Shown here: positions 1-9,891 of the stretch, in pieces
Layout of the letters: each line of letters starts with the position of its first letter
Numbering within the stretch: position 1 is the stretch's first letter
Assembly: GCF_000745175.1 (NCBI RefSeq)
Contig: NZ_JQNI01000004.1
Span: 71,001-135,000 of the forward strand
DNA length: 64,000 nt
Source of the DNA: Deinococcus sp. YIM 77859
Lineage (GTDB): Bacteria > Deinococcota > Deinococci > Deinococcales > Deinococcaceae
Direction: 5' to 3'
The notes under the pieces: generated by a model
The model's database searches: none
What the model saw: the letters and a program-made list of their open reading frames with translations, nothing else
What the model was told of the DNA's origin: nothing
Made by a program: the position numbers and the translations under genes

Positions 1-884
1 CCGGTGTCCGCGACCGCGACGGTGACCACTGGCCCGTGCACGTCCGCCGAGACCCGCACCGTTCCGCCTGCCGGGGTGTGCTTCAGCGCGTTGCTCAGCA
101 GGTTGGCGAGCACCTGCTGCGCGCGCTGGGCATCCACCCACACCACGACCTCGGCCGCGGGCAGGTCCACCTGCAGGGTGACGGGGCGGTCCTCGAAGGC
201 CAGGTGGAAGCGGTCCTGGGCCTGACGGAGCAGGTCCCGCAGCGGGACGCTCCTCAGGTGCAGCTCGACCCGCCCGCCCTCGACGCGGCTCACCAGGCTG
301 AGATCGTGCGCCAGGCGTTCCATGCCCGCCACCTCCCGGGCAATGGCGGCCAGGGCCTTGTCGGCGGGGAGAATGCCGTCCTGCGCCGCCTCCGCGTACC
401 CCCGCACGGCGGCGACCGGGGTGCGCAGCTCGTGGGCGACATTCCCAATCAGTTCCGCGCGCGTCTGCTCGACCCGCGCGAGGGCGCCCGCCATGGTGTT
501 GAAACTCCGCGCGAGTTCCGTGAGTTCGTCCTCCCCGTCTTCCGGCAGGCGGCGGTCATACTGGCCGCTGGCGATTGCCCGGCTCCCCGCCTGCAGGTGA
601 CGCACGGAGGCGGTCACCCGCCGTGCCGCGACCCAGGCGGTCAGGACCGCGACGAGCAGCGCCAGGGGCAGCGCCGCGAGCAGGGCGCGGGTCAGGGTGA
701 CGCGCATGCCGTTGGTCAGATCCGAGCGCATGTGGTTGCCTGGCGCGCCGAGCAGTTCCATCATCTGCGCCACGTGATGCTGGATAAATGGCTGCGCACT
801 CAGCTCCGCGACCACCAGCAGCACGGACGCCGTGACGATCACGACGACGAGGTGGTTGAGCAGCAGGCGGGGGAACAGGCGCAT
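1..884 (-). CDS. Sensor histidine kinase, C-terminus cut by window edge
   Basis: Membrane sensor kinase of the OmpR-partner class; 294 codons are visible and the rest lies beyond base 1. Seen: a hydrophobic segment at about residues 8-30, a short outside loop, a second membrane segment at about 65-88, a HAMP linker, then the phospho-acceptor motif AHELRTP with His at about 151. The N box NLLSNALKHTP is present, and the frame runs off the window within the ATP-binding lid (VADTG). The ATG lies 1 base past the regulator stop, so the two are translationally coupled. It is strikingly similar to the kinase at 50380 (same loop length and same His position), so the two pairs are paralogues. The signal sensed is unknown; an envelope or metal cue is inferred from context only. 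Confidence 0.9.
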   Translation of the reverse strand, partial: MRLFPRLLLNHLVVVIVTASVLLVVAELSAQPFIQHHVAQMMELLGAPGNHMRSDLTNGMRVTLTRALLAALPLALLVAVLTAWVAARRVTASVRHLQAGSRAIASGQYDRRLPEDGEDELTELARSFNTMAGALARVEQTRAELIGNVAHELRTPVAAVRGYAEAAQDGILPADKALAAIAREVAGMERLAHDLSLVSRVEGGRVELHLRSVPLRDLLRQAQDRFHLAFEDRPVTLQVDLPAAEVVVWVDAQRAQQVLANLLSNALKHTPAGGTVRVSADVHGPVVTVAVADT

Positions 885-1550
885 TCAGTCCTCCCGGAAA
901 CGGTACCCCAGGCCCCGCACCGTCTCAATGAAGGTCGGCGCTTCCGCGTCGTCACCGAGTTTGCGGCGCAGCGCGGTGATGTGGATGTCCACGACGCGCG
1001 TCACGCCGGGGTACTCCGGGCCCCACACGCGCTCGATCAGCCGTTCCCGCGACCAGACCAGCCCGGGGTGCTGCGCGAGCGTCGCCAGCAGGTCGAATTC
1101 CGTGCGGGAGAGCGGGAGCGGCTGACCGTGCAGCGTCGCGGACCGCCCGGCCAGGTCCATGGCGAGCGGCCCCGCCTCGATCCGTTCCCGCACCCCCACG
1201 CGGCGCAGCAGGGCCCGGACGCGCGCCACCACCTCCCGGGGGCTGAACGGCTTCACCACGTAATCGTCGGCCCCGGCATTCAGGCCCGCCAGACGGTCTT
1301 CCACCTCACCGCGGGCGGTGAGCAGCAGCACCGGCAGCTGCGGGTGTTCCCGGCGGGCGTGGGCGGTGAGTTCCACACCGCTCATGCCCGGCAACATCCA
1401 GTCGATCACCGCCACGTCGGCCCGGGCCAGCAGCGGCAGGGCCGCCAGACCGTCATCCTCGATCACCACCGAGTGGCCCTCCGCCGCCAGGTACGCGGTG
1501 AGGATTTCCAGGATGGCCGGGTCGTCGTCCACGATCAGAACGACAGCCAT
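885..1550 (-). CDS. OmpR/PhoB-family response regulator
   Basis: Two-component response regulator of 221 aa. Receiver domain about 1-115: acidic pocket DDD at 8-10, phospho-acceptor Asp50 in VIDWMLPG, and the conserved Lys in VVKPFSPRE. The C-terminal winged helix ends in the typical VRGLGYRFRED. It precedes its kinase in the same operon. A GGGGGAGGA ribosome site sits just ahead of the ATG. This class binds tandem direct repeats about 11 bp apart; such repeats occur near lgt and the DUF305 gene (2843-2904). A link between them is inference. Confidence 0.93.
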   Translation of the reverse strand: MAVVLIVDDDPAILEILTAYLAAEGHSVVIEDDGLAALPLLARADVAVIDWMLPGMSGVELTAHARREHPQLPVLLLTARGEVEDRLAGLNAGADDYVVKPFSPREVVARVRALLRRVGVRERIEAGPLAMDLAGRSATLHGQPLPLSRTEFDLLATLAQHPGLVWSRERLIERVWGPEYPGVTRVVDIHITALRRKLGDDAEAPTFIETVRGLGYRFRED

Positions 1551-1840
1551 TCAGTCCTCCCCCCGAACGGTCAACTCTGCCCGGCCGTGCATCCAGTGCC
1601 CCGGGACCCAGCGGGACGCGGCAAGCCCTGCTCCGGCGTTCCCGGTCCCGGCGCGCCCGGGTTGATGAACGGCGGCACCCCGGGATCCACCGGACCGTCC
1701 AGCACCAACGGCGCGTCCCAGGCACTCAACCTCACCGCTGGCGCCTGCAGCTCGTGAGGAGAGGCCAGCACGTGGCCTCGCGCCTTGGCCTGACCCGTCA
1801 GCAGGGCATTTCCGGCAATGTTGGGGAACAGGCAGGCCAG
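1551..1840. other. Intergenic stretch before the regulator, no confident gene
   Basis: About 290 bases between the lgt stop and the regulator start. A 66-codon reading frame (1571-1771, minus strand) rich in Pro and Gly lies here directly upstream of the regulator. It has no recognisable domain, signal peptide or clear ribosome site, so I do not call it a gene. A longer overlapping frame starting at 1844 is equally unsupported. Confidence 0.4.
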
Positions 1841-2788
<948 letters not shown>

Positions 2789-2842
2789 TCCGCCTCCGCC
2801 TGGGCTGAGAAGGGTCAGCCCACCGCAACGGTACGGAGCGTC

Positions 2843-2859
2843 TGTAAAGTTGCTGTAAA
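2843..2859 (-). promoter_or_regulatory. TTTACA direct repeat, 11-bp period, upstream of lgt
   Basis: On the minus strand TTTACA occurs twice with 5 bp between (period 11), 55 bp before the lgt start. The shape matches PhoP/PhoB-class regulator boxes, which are TTWACA-like repeats with 11-bp spacing. A sister site in the opposite orientation lies at 2888-2904 before the divergent DUF305 gene. Function is inferred from spacing and repetition only. Confidence 0.5.
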
Positions 2860-2887
2860 GGTGCCGGGTAGGGGGTGGCTGCCCCGC

Positions 2888-2904
2888 TTTACAGGAACTT
2901 TACA
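2888..2904 (+). promoter_or_regulatory. TTTACA direct repeat, 11-bp period, upstream of DUF305 gene
   Basis: TTTACAGGAACTTTACA: two perfect TTTACA copies 11 bp apart, ending 22 bp before the GTG start at 2926. A GTATCTT sequence between repeat and start could be the -10 element of a leaderless promoter. Fourteen bases, CTTTACAGGAACTT, recur at 49295-49308. Likely target of an OmpR/PhoB-class regulator (inference). Confidence 0.55.
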
Positions 2905-2925
2905 GGGCCCCCGTATCTTCCAGGG

Positions 2926-3543
2926 GTGAAACGAAACCTTCTTTTGGTGGCCGTCCTCAGCGTCAGTGGGATGGGCTTCGCGCAGGGCAGCATGGGTGGA
3001 ATGGATCACGGCACCATGGGCGGCATGTCGGGGCAAAGTGGCATGTCCGGTCAGAGTGGCATGTCTATGAAGATGGACATGAGCGGCCTGGAGAAGCTGG
3101 GGGGGAAGGCGTTTGACCGTGCCTTCCTGAGCATGATGATCCCGCACCACCAGATGGCCGTGGACATGGCCCGGGCGGTGCTGCCCGTCAGCAAGGATGC
3201 CAGCGTGAAGCGCTGGGCGAACGCGATCATCAAGGCGCAGGAGAGCGAAATCAAGCAGATGAACACACTGCTCAGGAGTTATGGCGGCAGTGACGCGGCC
3301 ATGGCGAACATGATGAAGAGCAGCATGAGCGGGATGGCCGACATGGTGAAGAAGGCCAAGAACCCGGATGTGGCCTTCGTGCAGGGCATGATCCCCCACC
3401 ACGTGTCCGCCATCGATATGGCCACCCTGGCGCTGCAGAAGAGCAGTGACGCCCGCGTCCTGAAGCTTGCCCGGGACATCGTGCGCGATCAGGCGACGGA
3501 AGTGCATGACTTCCGCCTGTGGCTGATCAAGCGCGGCGTGTAA
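2926..3543 (+). CDS. Secreted DUF305 protein, Met/His-rich
   Basis: 205-aa exported protein of the DUF305 (ferritin-like) family, found widely in copper and other metal-resistance loci; its biochemical role is unsettled. GTG at 2926 is chosen because it begins a clean signal peptide (VKRNLLLVAVLSVSGMGFAQ); an in-frame ATG at 2875 would place 17 unrelated residues ahead of it. The mature N-terminus is a Met/Gly/His-rich segment suited to binding Cu(I), followed by two repeats carrying MIPHHQMAVDMA and MIPHHVSAIDMA. A second DUF305 gene lies at 20426. A strong terminator follows. Divergent from lgt, with paired regulator boxes between the two genes. Confidence 0.88.
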   Translation: MKRNLLLVAVLSVSGMGFAQGSMGGMDHGTMGGMSGQSGMSGQSGMSMKMDMSGLEKLGGKAFDRAFLSMMIPHHQMAVDMARAVLPVSKDASVKRWANAIIKAQESEIKQMNTLLRSYGGSDAAMANMMKSSMSGMADMVKKAKNPDVAFVQGMIPHHVSAIDMATLALQKSSDARVLKLARDIVRDQATEVHDFRLWLIKRGV

Positions 3544-3559
3544 AGCTTCCCTCTGACGT

Positions 3560-3591
3560 GCGTGCCTCCTTCCCGGGGCACGCGCTTTTTT
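3560..3591 (+). terminator. Rho-independent terminator after DUF305 gene
   Basis: GCGTGCC (3560-3566) pairs with GGCACGC (3577-3583) and is followed by six T residues at 3586-3591. It ends the DUF305 transcript before the next promoter region. Confidence 0.8.
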
Positions 3592-3642
3592 CCGCGCTGC
3601 GCCGCGCGTTTGCCGGTCCGAGCCACCCAACCCGCCGTCACC

Positions 3643-3659
3643 TTTACGCAATCTTTACA
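3643..3659 (+). promoter_or_regulatory. TTTACG/TTTACA direct repeat upstream of LysM-M23 gene
   Basis: TTTACG and TTTACA are 11 bp apart, 27 bp before the ATG at 3686. Same architecture as the sites at 2843 and 2888, which suggests shared control of lgt, the DUF305 gene and this peptidase by one response regulator (inference). Confidence 0.5.
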
Positions 3660-3685
3660 AACCTGGGGCAAGCTGACACCCATTC

Positions 3686-4453
3686 ATGCGTCGTCAACTT
3701 CTGCTTGCCCTCGTCCTGTCCAGTCTCCATGTCGCTGCCGCAGCGACGGTGAATGCGCAACCGGGCGACACACTGAACCGTCTGGCCGTACGGTACGGCA
3801 CCACCCCTCAGGCCCTGGCGCGCGCCAACCCGACCCTGCCGCAGGGTGCCCTGAAGGCGGGGACGCGCGTGACGCTGCCGCCCCCAGCCACCCGGATGTG
3901 GACGGTCCGGCCCGGCGATACCCTCTCGGCGATTGCCCGGCGTGAGGGGACCACGGTGGACGCCCTGGTGGCGGCCAACCGCGGCCTGAACCCACAGCAG
4001 CCCCTGCAGGTCGGCCAGAAGCTCACCTTGCCGTCCCGGTTAGCCGCCGCGCCGCGGTCCGCCGCCACGCCCGTCGTCCGGCCAGCGTCCATTCGCGTCA
4101 CGCCGGTCATGCCCGTGACCGGCCGCTTGACCACCCCCTTCCGTGACGGGCACGAGGGGGTGGACCTGGCCGCGCCCAGCGGCACGCCCATCCGCGCCGC
4201 CGCACCCGGCGTGGTGACCGAGTCCCGCTTCGACGCCCGGAGCGGCTGGGGTTGGACGGTCGTCGTGGACCATGGCAACGGCCTGCAGACCCGCTACAGC
4301 CATAATTCCGCAAATCTGGTCCCGGTGGGCCGCCGCGTGGAAGCCGGACAGGTGATTGGCCGCGTCGGGAGTACCGGCAACAGCACCGGCCCCCACCTGG
4401 ATTACCGCGTGACGGTGCAGGAGCAGCCCATCAACCCGTTCAGCCTGGACTGA
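3686..4453 (+). CDS. LysM-LysM-M23 cell wall endopeptidase (copy 1)
   Basis: Secreted or periplasmic peptidoglycan-binding endopeptidase of 255 aa. Signal peptide at about 1-20, LysM at about 22-65 (VNAQPGDTLNRLAVRYGT) and 72-115 (WTVRPGDTLSAIARREGT), an Ala/Pro linker, then an M23 domain from about 145. M23 zinc ligands are visible: H and D in GHEGVDLAAPSG, and the HxD pair in GPHLDYRV; SHNSANLV lies between them. ATG at 3686 directly precedes the signal peptide. The gene at 10757 is a close paralogue, the gene at 30116 is a shorter relative, and a broken relative lies at 61578. Probably trims or remodels cross-links. Confidence 0.92.
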   Translation: MRRQLLLALVLSSLHVAAAATVNAQPGDTLNRLAVRYGTTPQALARANPTLPQGALKAGTRVTLPPPATRMWTVRPGDTLSAIARREGTTVDALVAANRGLNPQQPLQVGQKLTLPSRLAAAPRSAATPVVRPASIRVTPVMPVTGRLTTPFRDGHEGVDLAAPSGTPIRAAAPGVVTESRFDARSGWGWTVVVDHGNGLQTRYSHNSANLVPVGRRVEAGQVIGRVGSTGNSTGPHLDYRVTVQEQPINPFSLD

Positions 4454-5315
4454 TGCTGAAGCGGTGAGCCGGGGCGGGTGCTTGAGAAGACGTCGGGACC
4501 GGTATCCCCAAAATACCCCGACGAGACGCAACAGGAAGTGAATTCCGCCGTGATGGGAGGCTCCCCTGGGCAACCGTAGGATGCGCTGCTCGTCGGGGGT
4601 GAAGGCTGCAAGGTGGGCACTCGCGTACGCCGAAAGGACCAAAGCGCCGGTTGTCCCGGCGCAGGGCGTGCCAGCCCTCATGGGTGACGGTCCGGGCGCC
4701 CTGCGCGCGCTCCCAGAGTCCGCCCCGTAGGTCGGTTCGGACCTCCTCGCTCAGGTACACGGCGCGGTCGGCATGGAACGTCGTGGCCCGGCCCTCCAGG
4801 AACTCGTCGCGCAACGCCTGCTGCCGGACCCGCCACGCCTTGTCCCCCTCGCCCGCGAGGCGTGCCCAACGGGCGTCGTACTCCGCAGGATGGGGTTGAC
4901 CTGGGGAAACTCCAGCACACGTCGGCGAGGCGGGGGTACGCCCCCGTGAGCCAGGCCGTGAGTTCTTGCAGCAGCACCTCGGGCGGCTGGGTGCGCAGCC
5001 GCTCGTCGCGCGGCACCTTGGGATCGGGCCACCGCTCGTCGGGTCCGGCGATCTTGCGGCTCTCCCGGTCCGGCCAGCGGGTGCCGAAGCGGCGCAGGAT
5101 CACCGGGAAATTCAGGCGCAGCCCACGCGCCCCAGGATAGCGCCACGCCCCAGAGGGACTCGCCATCCAACCCGGCACCCACCGGCGGCCCCGGCTGGAC
5201 ATCACCGTCAAACTGCGCCTGCTGGACGGGCAGCTCGCCCTCATGCGACTCCTTGCGCGGGCGTTCCTCGACAGGCCCTGTCCCTTAAAGCGTCAGCAAG
5301 GCGGCAGGACCGGCG
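4454..5315 (-). pseudogene. Decayed gene of unknown family
   Basis: No intact gene spans this 860-base stretch. On the minus strand two coding-like pieces are visible in different frames. One, about 5110-4900, reads LNFPVILRRFGTRWPD and continues to LTAWLTGAYPRLADVCW. The other, about 4870-4640, reads EYDARWARLAGEGDKAW and continues through DEFLEGRATTFHADRAVYL to ARTVTHEGWHALRRDN. They join if at least one frame change near 4900 is allowed. I do not recognise the family; an HExxH-like string (HEGWH) is present but weak evidence for a protease. Best read as a remnant. Confidence 0.4.
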
Positions 5316-5996
5316 TCAGATCTGGCTGCCAAGCACGTTCAGGGTCAGCGCGAGGATCGCGACGTTGAACCAGAAGGCGGTCATGCCCTGCCACAACGCC
5401 ACCCTGCGGATCACGGGGCTGGAGATCTCCACGTCCGAAACCTGGAAGGTCATGCCGATAACGAAGGCAAAATAGGCGAAGTCAAGGGCGGAGGGTGCCT
5501 TCGACCCGGGGAACTCCAGACCACCGTCCGGGCCCGCCTCCTCATCCCCATCGCTGTAGTAGAGATGCGCGTAGCGCAGGGTGTAGGTGGTGTGCGTCAG
5601 GAACCAGCCGCTCAGCACGGCGATCACGGCGACGGCGATGGCCAGCATGGGCGCCCCCGGCTCCAGGCGTTTGGCGTGCTCGATCACGATGGCCGAGGCG
5701 ACGAGACTCACGAGGCTGGAGCCGAGAACAACGCCGTTCACGGCCGCGCGCCCGGGGTCTTCGGCAGCGGCAGCATAGCGGGTGCGCGCAGGCGACGAAC
5801 GCAGGATGAACCGCCAGGTCAAGGCCAGCAAGGTGATCGCACCGGCGTCCCAGCCAGCGACGATCCGCACCAACCCGGACGAGGGGGCCGGGAGGACGAG
5901 GGCCACCGTGATTCCGGCGGCACTGGCGACGAGCAGACGTGACCAGGACCGCTGCCACTGGTCCTGCGTCTCCCGGAGGGGGGCAGGCTCAGGCAT
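5316..5996 (-). CDS. DUF1345 membrane protein
   Basis: 226-aa inner-membrane protein of the DUF1345 family, function unknown. About five hydrophobic segments are visible; the family-typical central part THTTYTLRYAHLYYSDG around residue 140 and the late segment SALDFAYFAFVIGMTFQVSD are present. ATG at 5996 overlaps the end of the preceding small frame by 8 bp, so it is probably the last gene of the ccm-like operon. A role in respiratory or envelope biology is only suggested by that linkage. Confidence 0.85.
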   Translation of the reverse strand: MPEPAPLRETQDQWQRSWSRLLVASAAGITVALVLPAPSSGLVRIVAGWDAGAITLLALTWRFILRSSPARTRYAAAAEDPGRAAVNGVVLGSSLVSLVASAIVIEHAKRLEPGAPMLAIAVAVIAVLSGWFLTHTTYTLRYAHLYYSDGDEEAGPDGGLEFPGSKAPSALDFAYFAFVIGMTFQVSDVEISSPVIRRVALWQGMTAFWFNVAILALTLNVLGSQI

Positions 5997-6308
5997 GGCC
6001 CGCGCTCCCCGGCATCAAGCCGTGGAAGGGTCCCAGGAGCAGAAGAGCCCGCTGTGCGCGACGGGTCTGAACTCCAGTCTCCCGCTTGCCGCCAGGACGC
6101 CGCCCAGGGGGATTGATCCCACCTTCACTGGCCTTCCAGGGTTCCAGCACGTTCAGGTCGGCGGGCTTCAGGAAGGCGGGCCGGGCGCTCTTGGCCTGTC
6201 CGGGCACGGCGCGCAGCGCACCTGGCATCAGGCCGGGGGCGTTCCCGCGCAGCGCCCTCAGCCCTGGAGGCACCCGCTGGCCCAGGCCCAGCCCCACCGC
6301 ACTGAACA

Positions 6309-6309
<1 letters not shown>
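5989..6309 (-). CDS. Small ORF downstream of ccmH, possibly degenerate
   Basis: 106-codon frame whose ATG overlaps the ccmH stop (TGATG) and whose end overlaps the DUF1345 start. This tight packing argues for translation. The sequence is rich in Gly, Pro and Arg, with no clear membrane helix or motif. The position is where some bacteria place a short CcmH/CcmI-type partner, so it could be a decayed version of one. I do not recognise a family; it could also be a chance frame. Confidence 0.4.
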
Positions 6310-6778
<469 letters not shown>

Positions 6779-6782
<4 letters not shown>

Positions 6783-7363
6783 AGGCCCGCCACCCCGATC
6801 TTCCGCAGCCCCACGTTCAGCCGCTCGCGGGTCAGCCCGCCGCGGTCCACGTACTGGATCACCCCCTGGCGGTCGATGAAGAACGTCTCGGGGATCCCGC
6901 CCACACCGTAATTGATGGCCGTTCTGGAGTTGGGGTCACGGAGGCTGGGATAGGCGAGGGCAAACTCGCGAATGAACTCGCGGGCGTTCTGCTCCTTCGT
7001 CTCCTGAAAGAGGACGCCGACCACTGCCAAGCCCGTTCCTCCCGCCTGCCGTTCGCTGAGTTCACGGAAGAGGGGCGCTTCCTGGCGGCAGGGGACACAC
7101 CACGACGCCCAGAAGTTCAGCACCACCGGACGGCCCCGGAGGGACGACAGGCTCACCCTCGCCCCGTCCAGGCTGGTGAGGGCGAAGTCAGGGGCTGGTT
7201 TCCCCACGAGCGGGCCACCGGTGGTGGCGCTCCGATTGGGGCTCAGCAGCGCCGCCCCCAGCACGGTGACGACCCCGGCTGCCAGGAGAGGTGGGAGGAG
7301 ACGCCGCCACAGGGGGACCGGCGGGACCACGCGAAGTTGAGGAGAGGATTTCGTCACAGGCAT
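6779..7363 (-). CDS. TlpA/CcmG-type thiol:disulfide protein (copy 1)
   Basis: Membrane-anchored thioredoxin-fold protein, 194 aa from ATG 7363. The in-frame extension upstream to 7447 lacks a start context and resembles non-coding sequence, so the shorter form is chosen. One membrane helix at about 21-40, then the redoxin domain with [13 protein letters not shown] (active Cys-x-x-Cys) and the cis-Pro loop [15 protein letters not shown]. It is the usual reductant for CcmH or apocytochrome c, and ccmH follows directly. Closely similar to the protein at 28232. Confidence 0.92.
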
Positions 7364-7454
7364 GTCCGATCTGGTGCAGAGGGCAAGGGCACGCCAGCCG
7401 TCCCGGGAACGGTCCGCAGGGCCGCCGACCCTGCTCTGGAGCCGCACGCCCGCT

Positions 7455-8064
7455 TCATTTGCCGATCAGTGTCCATGTGGCCCAGAGGGTCAGGCCTACG
7501 GCCAGGATCAGCAGAATGGCCAGCAGGGTCAGGAAAGGACCCCTGCCCTGGGGTTCGGCTGCTGGGGAGGTGACGGCGGTGTCCGCGACCGGCTCGCGGC
7601 TGGCGGACGTGGACAGGGGGCGTCTTGCGGAAGGGCCGGTTGCCCCACGCCCCTGCAGGAGAGGCTGGGGAGGGCTGGTCGGTCAGGGCGTTGTCTGGCA
7701 GCCCGGTCGGTGCGGGGTCAGTCAGATCTCGCGCTGGCGCGTTTGCCGGAACAGGCTGCCGGGAGACAGACTGGGCTTGTTCCGGGCCGTCTGGCCTGGC
7801 CGCTTCAGGGAGCGGGCACTCGGGGGCGGGCAGGACCTCGGGGAAGGGGCGGGCGGCATAGCCGAGCAGCAGCAGGTTGTCTTCCAGGACGGACCGTGAC
7901 GTTCGCGTTTCGTCCAGTTCCAACCGGAGGTGCTGCGTCCGGGCATCCGCCTCGATCTTGCGGGCACCCGGCAGTTTGGCCACCATACGAACCACGTCCT
8001 GAACGCGGCTTTCACAGTCCATTCGGGGGACGTGATAGTCGAGGGGGTTCGCGGGGGAGGCCAC
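7455..8064 (-). CDS. Membrane-anchored HMA-domain protein, frameshifted
   Basis: From GTG 8064, residues 5-70 form a heavy-metal-associated domain very like those of the P-ATPase at 23031, but the metal site reads MDCESR instead of MDCASC, so one cysteine is lost. A long Pro/Ala-rich linker follows. The C-terminus, [19 protein letters not shown] then TLIGK and stop, is a single membrane helix in the next frame. Removing one C from the five-C run (7616-7620 on the plus strand) joins both parts into about 202 aa. A tail-anchored metal chaperone or sensor is inferred. Its promoter region matches that of the P-ATPase gene. Confidence 0.6.
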
Positions 8065-8104
8065 GTTCCAAGCATATCTGAGTACCTGGTCATATGTGTA
8101 GAGG
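8065..8104 (-). promoter_or_regulatory. Promoter of HMA-anchor gene, shared layout with P-ATPase gene
   Basis: Reading towards GTG 8064, the minus strand has CATATGA, seven bases, CTCAG, then ATATGCT and the start. The P-ATPase gene at 25568 has CATATGA, seven bases, CTCAG, then GTATAGT at the same distance. TATGCT/TATAGT fit a -10 element for a nearly leaderless message, and CATATGA falls in the -35 zone. Shared regulation is inferred. Confidence 0.5.
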
Positions 8105-8365
8105 ACATTGAACCCGGGAGAGGTGCGCAGCATCTGCGAGTCCCTGTGTTCCCGCCTGATCCCAGTCAACGGGTGTGGGCGACAACGGTCAGGAGGGTGG
8201 ACCGCAGGATTGCCTCGGCCAGACCCCACACAGACGGCGTGGACAGTGCTGGCCGGCGCAACTTGTGCTGTCCTGCGCCGCTGGAAGGGAGGCGGGGAAT
8301 TGCGCCATAACGGGTTGCGCGCGCCATGCCCAGGGTCCCGGTGGTCCTGGGCGATCCCGGTCCCC

Positions 8366-9874
8366 TTACTTCGGGAGGCGGGAGACATTCCGCATCCACC
8401 ATTCCTCAGGGACGGCGCGGCTGCGGTTGGCCCACACGTCCTCGAAGCTGGCGCGCTGCTCGGTCACGGCCTGGGGGTCCGTGGTCGCGAGCATCGCCTC
8501 GTTCAGGCCAAGCGGTCCCCACGAGGAAAAGTGCAGGTTCATGCTCCCCGCCAGCACCATTCGGTCATCCACCGTCATGGCCTTGGTATGCAGGTTGAAG
8601 GTGACGTAGCGGGCCTCGAAGCGGTCCTCCAGGCCGCGCCGCCGTGCTTCCAGCCGCAACAGGGCCACGCCGCTGCGGTTCGCGGCCCGGTCGGTGCCGT
8701 AATCGACCATCAGGGCGCGAACCTTCACGCCGCGTTCCATCGCCGCCAGAAGGGCGCGGAAGTACGCGTGCCACTCGCCCACCGGGCAATCGTCGGGGTT
8801 CAGGTAGGCGTACCAGCACTTCAGGCTGGGGCTGACCTGTGCCTGCATCAGGTCCAGGCTCCGGCGCGCCGCACCGAACAGCGCCAGTTGCGCCCGGTCC
8901 GCCTGATCGAACCCCGGGCGGCGGTACAGCAGGAAGGCGCGCGCTTCCCCGGTCGCCGTCAGCACGCGGGCCGTGTCCGGATGGTTGGACGGCTCGGGCG
9001 GACCCAGGGTGCAGCGCCGCGCGACTTCCGCAGCCAGCGTGCTCTCCGGGCAGCGCACCTGCTGGGCGTTGCGCCACAGGTCGTCGAACACCGTCACGCC
9101 GTCCTGCGCTGCCGGTCCGCTCATCCGCAAGCCCAGATCGTGCAGGCTCTTTCCGCCCGGTTCCGTGTCCGGCAGGTGCCAGTCAGTGTAGTTGTACCCG
9201 GCGACCGTCACGTCCTGGCCGTCGATCACGTGCAGCTTCACGTGGCTGTGCGGAAAGTAGCGGTAGTTCGCCACCGCGAGTCGCCACCCCACCGCCGGGT
9301 CGTTCAGAGGAATGCCCAGCCGCGTGAGGTCCCGCACGAGTTCCAGCGGCTGCGTGGCCCCGTCGGGGCGTTTGAAGTCCGGAAAGCCGCCCAGCGCCAC
9401 CCGCACCGTCATGCCCTGCGGGTACGCTGCGGGATTCGCACGTACCTTCAGGTACAGGTCCCGCACCGCCTGCGCGAAGGTCCAGCCGGGGTTCCCCTCG
9501 CCCGCGCGCCACTCCATGCTGGCCAGCAGCACTTCGGCCCGTGCTCCCCGGATCTGGTCCGCCGTTACGTCGAAGGCATCCGGTTGTGTGACGGTGCGCG
9601 GCGTTCGCAGGAAGCCCACGAACGCGTTCCCGCACGAGCGGTCCGGGCGCCCCCCCTCGGTCGTGACGCGCCACAGCGCGAGTTCCAGCGGATCAACCGG
9701 CCTGGAACAGGACAGGCCGGAAGGATTGAGGCTGGCGGTCGGGGGCACGCCGCCCAGCCCGATCGGGAATTCGGAGGCGTCCGCCAGCCCCCCCACGGTC
9801 AGCAGGAGCGTCAGAAACCAGTGCGGGACGCAGGAAAGCCCGCTCACCACCCGGAAGACACGCTGGTGCTTCAT
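8366..9874 (-). CDS. Secreted phospholipase D-like protein
   Basis: 502-aa exported protein with two HKD catalytic motifs, the pair that forms one phospholipase D/cardiolipin synthase-type active site. Motif 1 is HSHVKLHVIDGQD (about residue 225) and motif 2 is NLHTKAMTVDDRMVLAGSMN (about residue 435). ATG at 9874 precedes a hydrophobic leader (FLTLLLTVGGLADA). The substrate could be phospholipid or nucleic acid; the sequence alone does not decide. An SmtB/CadC-like palindrome touches the start region at 9878-9891, pointing to metal control. Not obviously part of an operon. Confidence 0.85.
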   Translation of the reverse strand: MKHQRVFRVVSGLSCVPHWFLTLLLTVGGLADASEFPIGLGGVPPTASLNPSGLSCSRPVDPLELALWRVTTEGGRPDRSCGNAFVGFLRTPRTVTQPDAFDVTADQIRGARAEVLLASMEWRAGEGNPGWTFAQAVRDLYLKVRANPAAYPQGMTVRVALGGFPDFKRPDGATQPLELVRDLTRLGIPLNDPAVGWRLAVANYRYFPHSHVKLHVIDGQDVTVAGYNYTDWHLPDTEPGGKSLHDLGLRMSGPAAQDGVTVFDDLWRNAQQVRCPESTLAAEVARRCTLGPPEPSNHPDTARVLTATGEARAFLLYRRPGFDQADRAQLALFGAARRSLDLMQAQVSPSLKCWYAYLNPDDCPVGEWHAYFRALLAAMERGVKVRALMVDYGTDRAANRSGVALLRLEARRRGLEDRFEARYVTFNLHTKAMTVDDRMVLAGSMNLHFSSWGPLGLNEAMLATTDPQAVTEQRASFEDVWANRSRAVPEEWWMRNVSRLPK

Positions 9875-9877
9875 ATG

Positions 9878-9891
9878 TGAACAAGTATTCA
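9878..9891. promoter_or_regulatory. SmtB/CadC-like operator at phospholipase D start
   Basis: TGAACAAGTATTCA is a 6-2-6 imperfect palindrome resembling the core of ArsR/SmtB-family zinc or cadmium operators (TGAACA-NN-TATTCA in the cyanobacterial smt region). It lies 3 bp from the ATG, where a repressor would block a leaderless promoter. The CadC-type protein encoded at 18446 is the obvious candidate ligand-responsive binder (inference). Confidence 0.45.

Noticed and set aside
36..1757. 573-codon plus-strand frame opposite the first kinase/regulator pair
   Set aside because: The minus strand carries unmistakable receiver, winged-helix and kinase motifs; the plus frame is a high-GC shadow rich in His, Arg and Gln with no domains.
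1571..1771. 66-codon minus-strand frame before the first regulator
   Set aside because: No ribosome site, signal, domain or codon pattern to separate it from chance; kept only as a note in the intergenic entry.
4640..4680. HEGWH as a zinc-protease HExxH motif
   Set aside because: It lies in a decayed region without the rest of a protease fold, and short motifs occur by chance.
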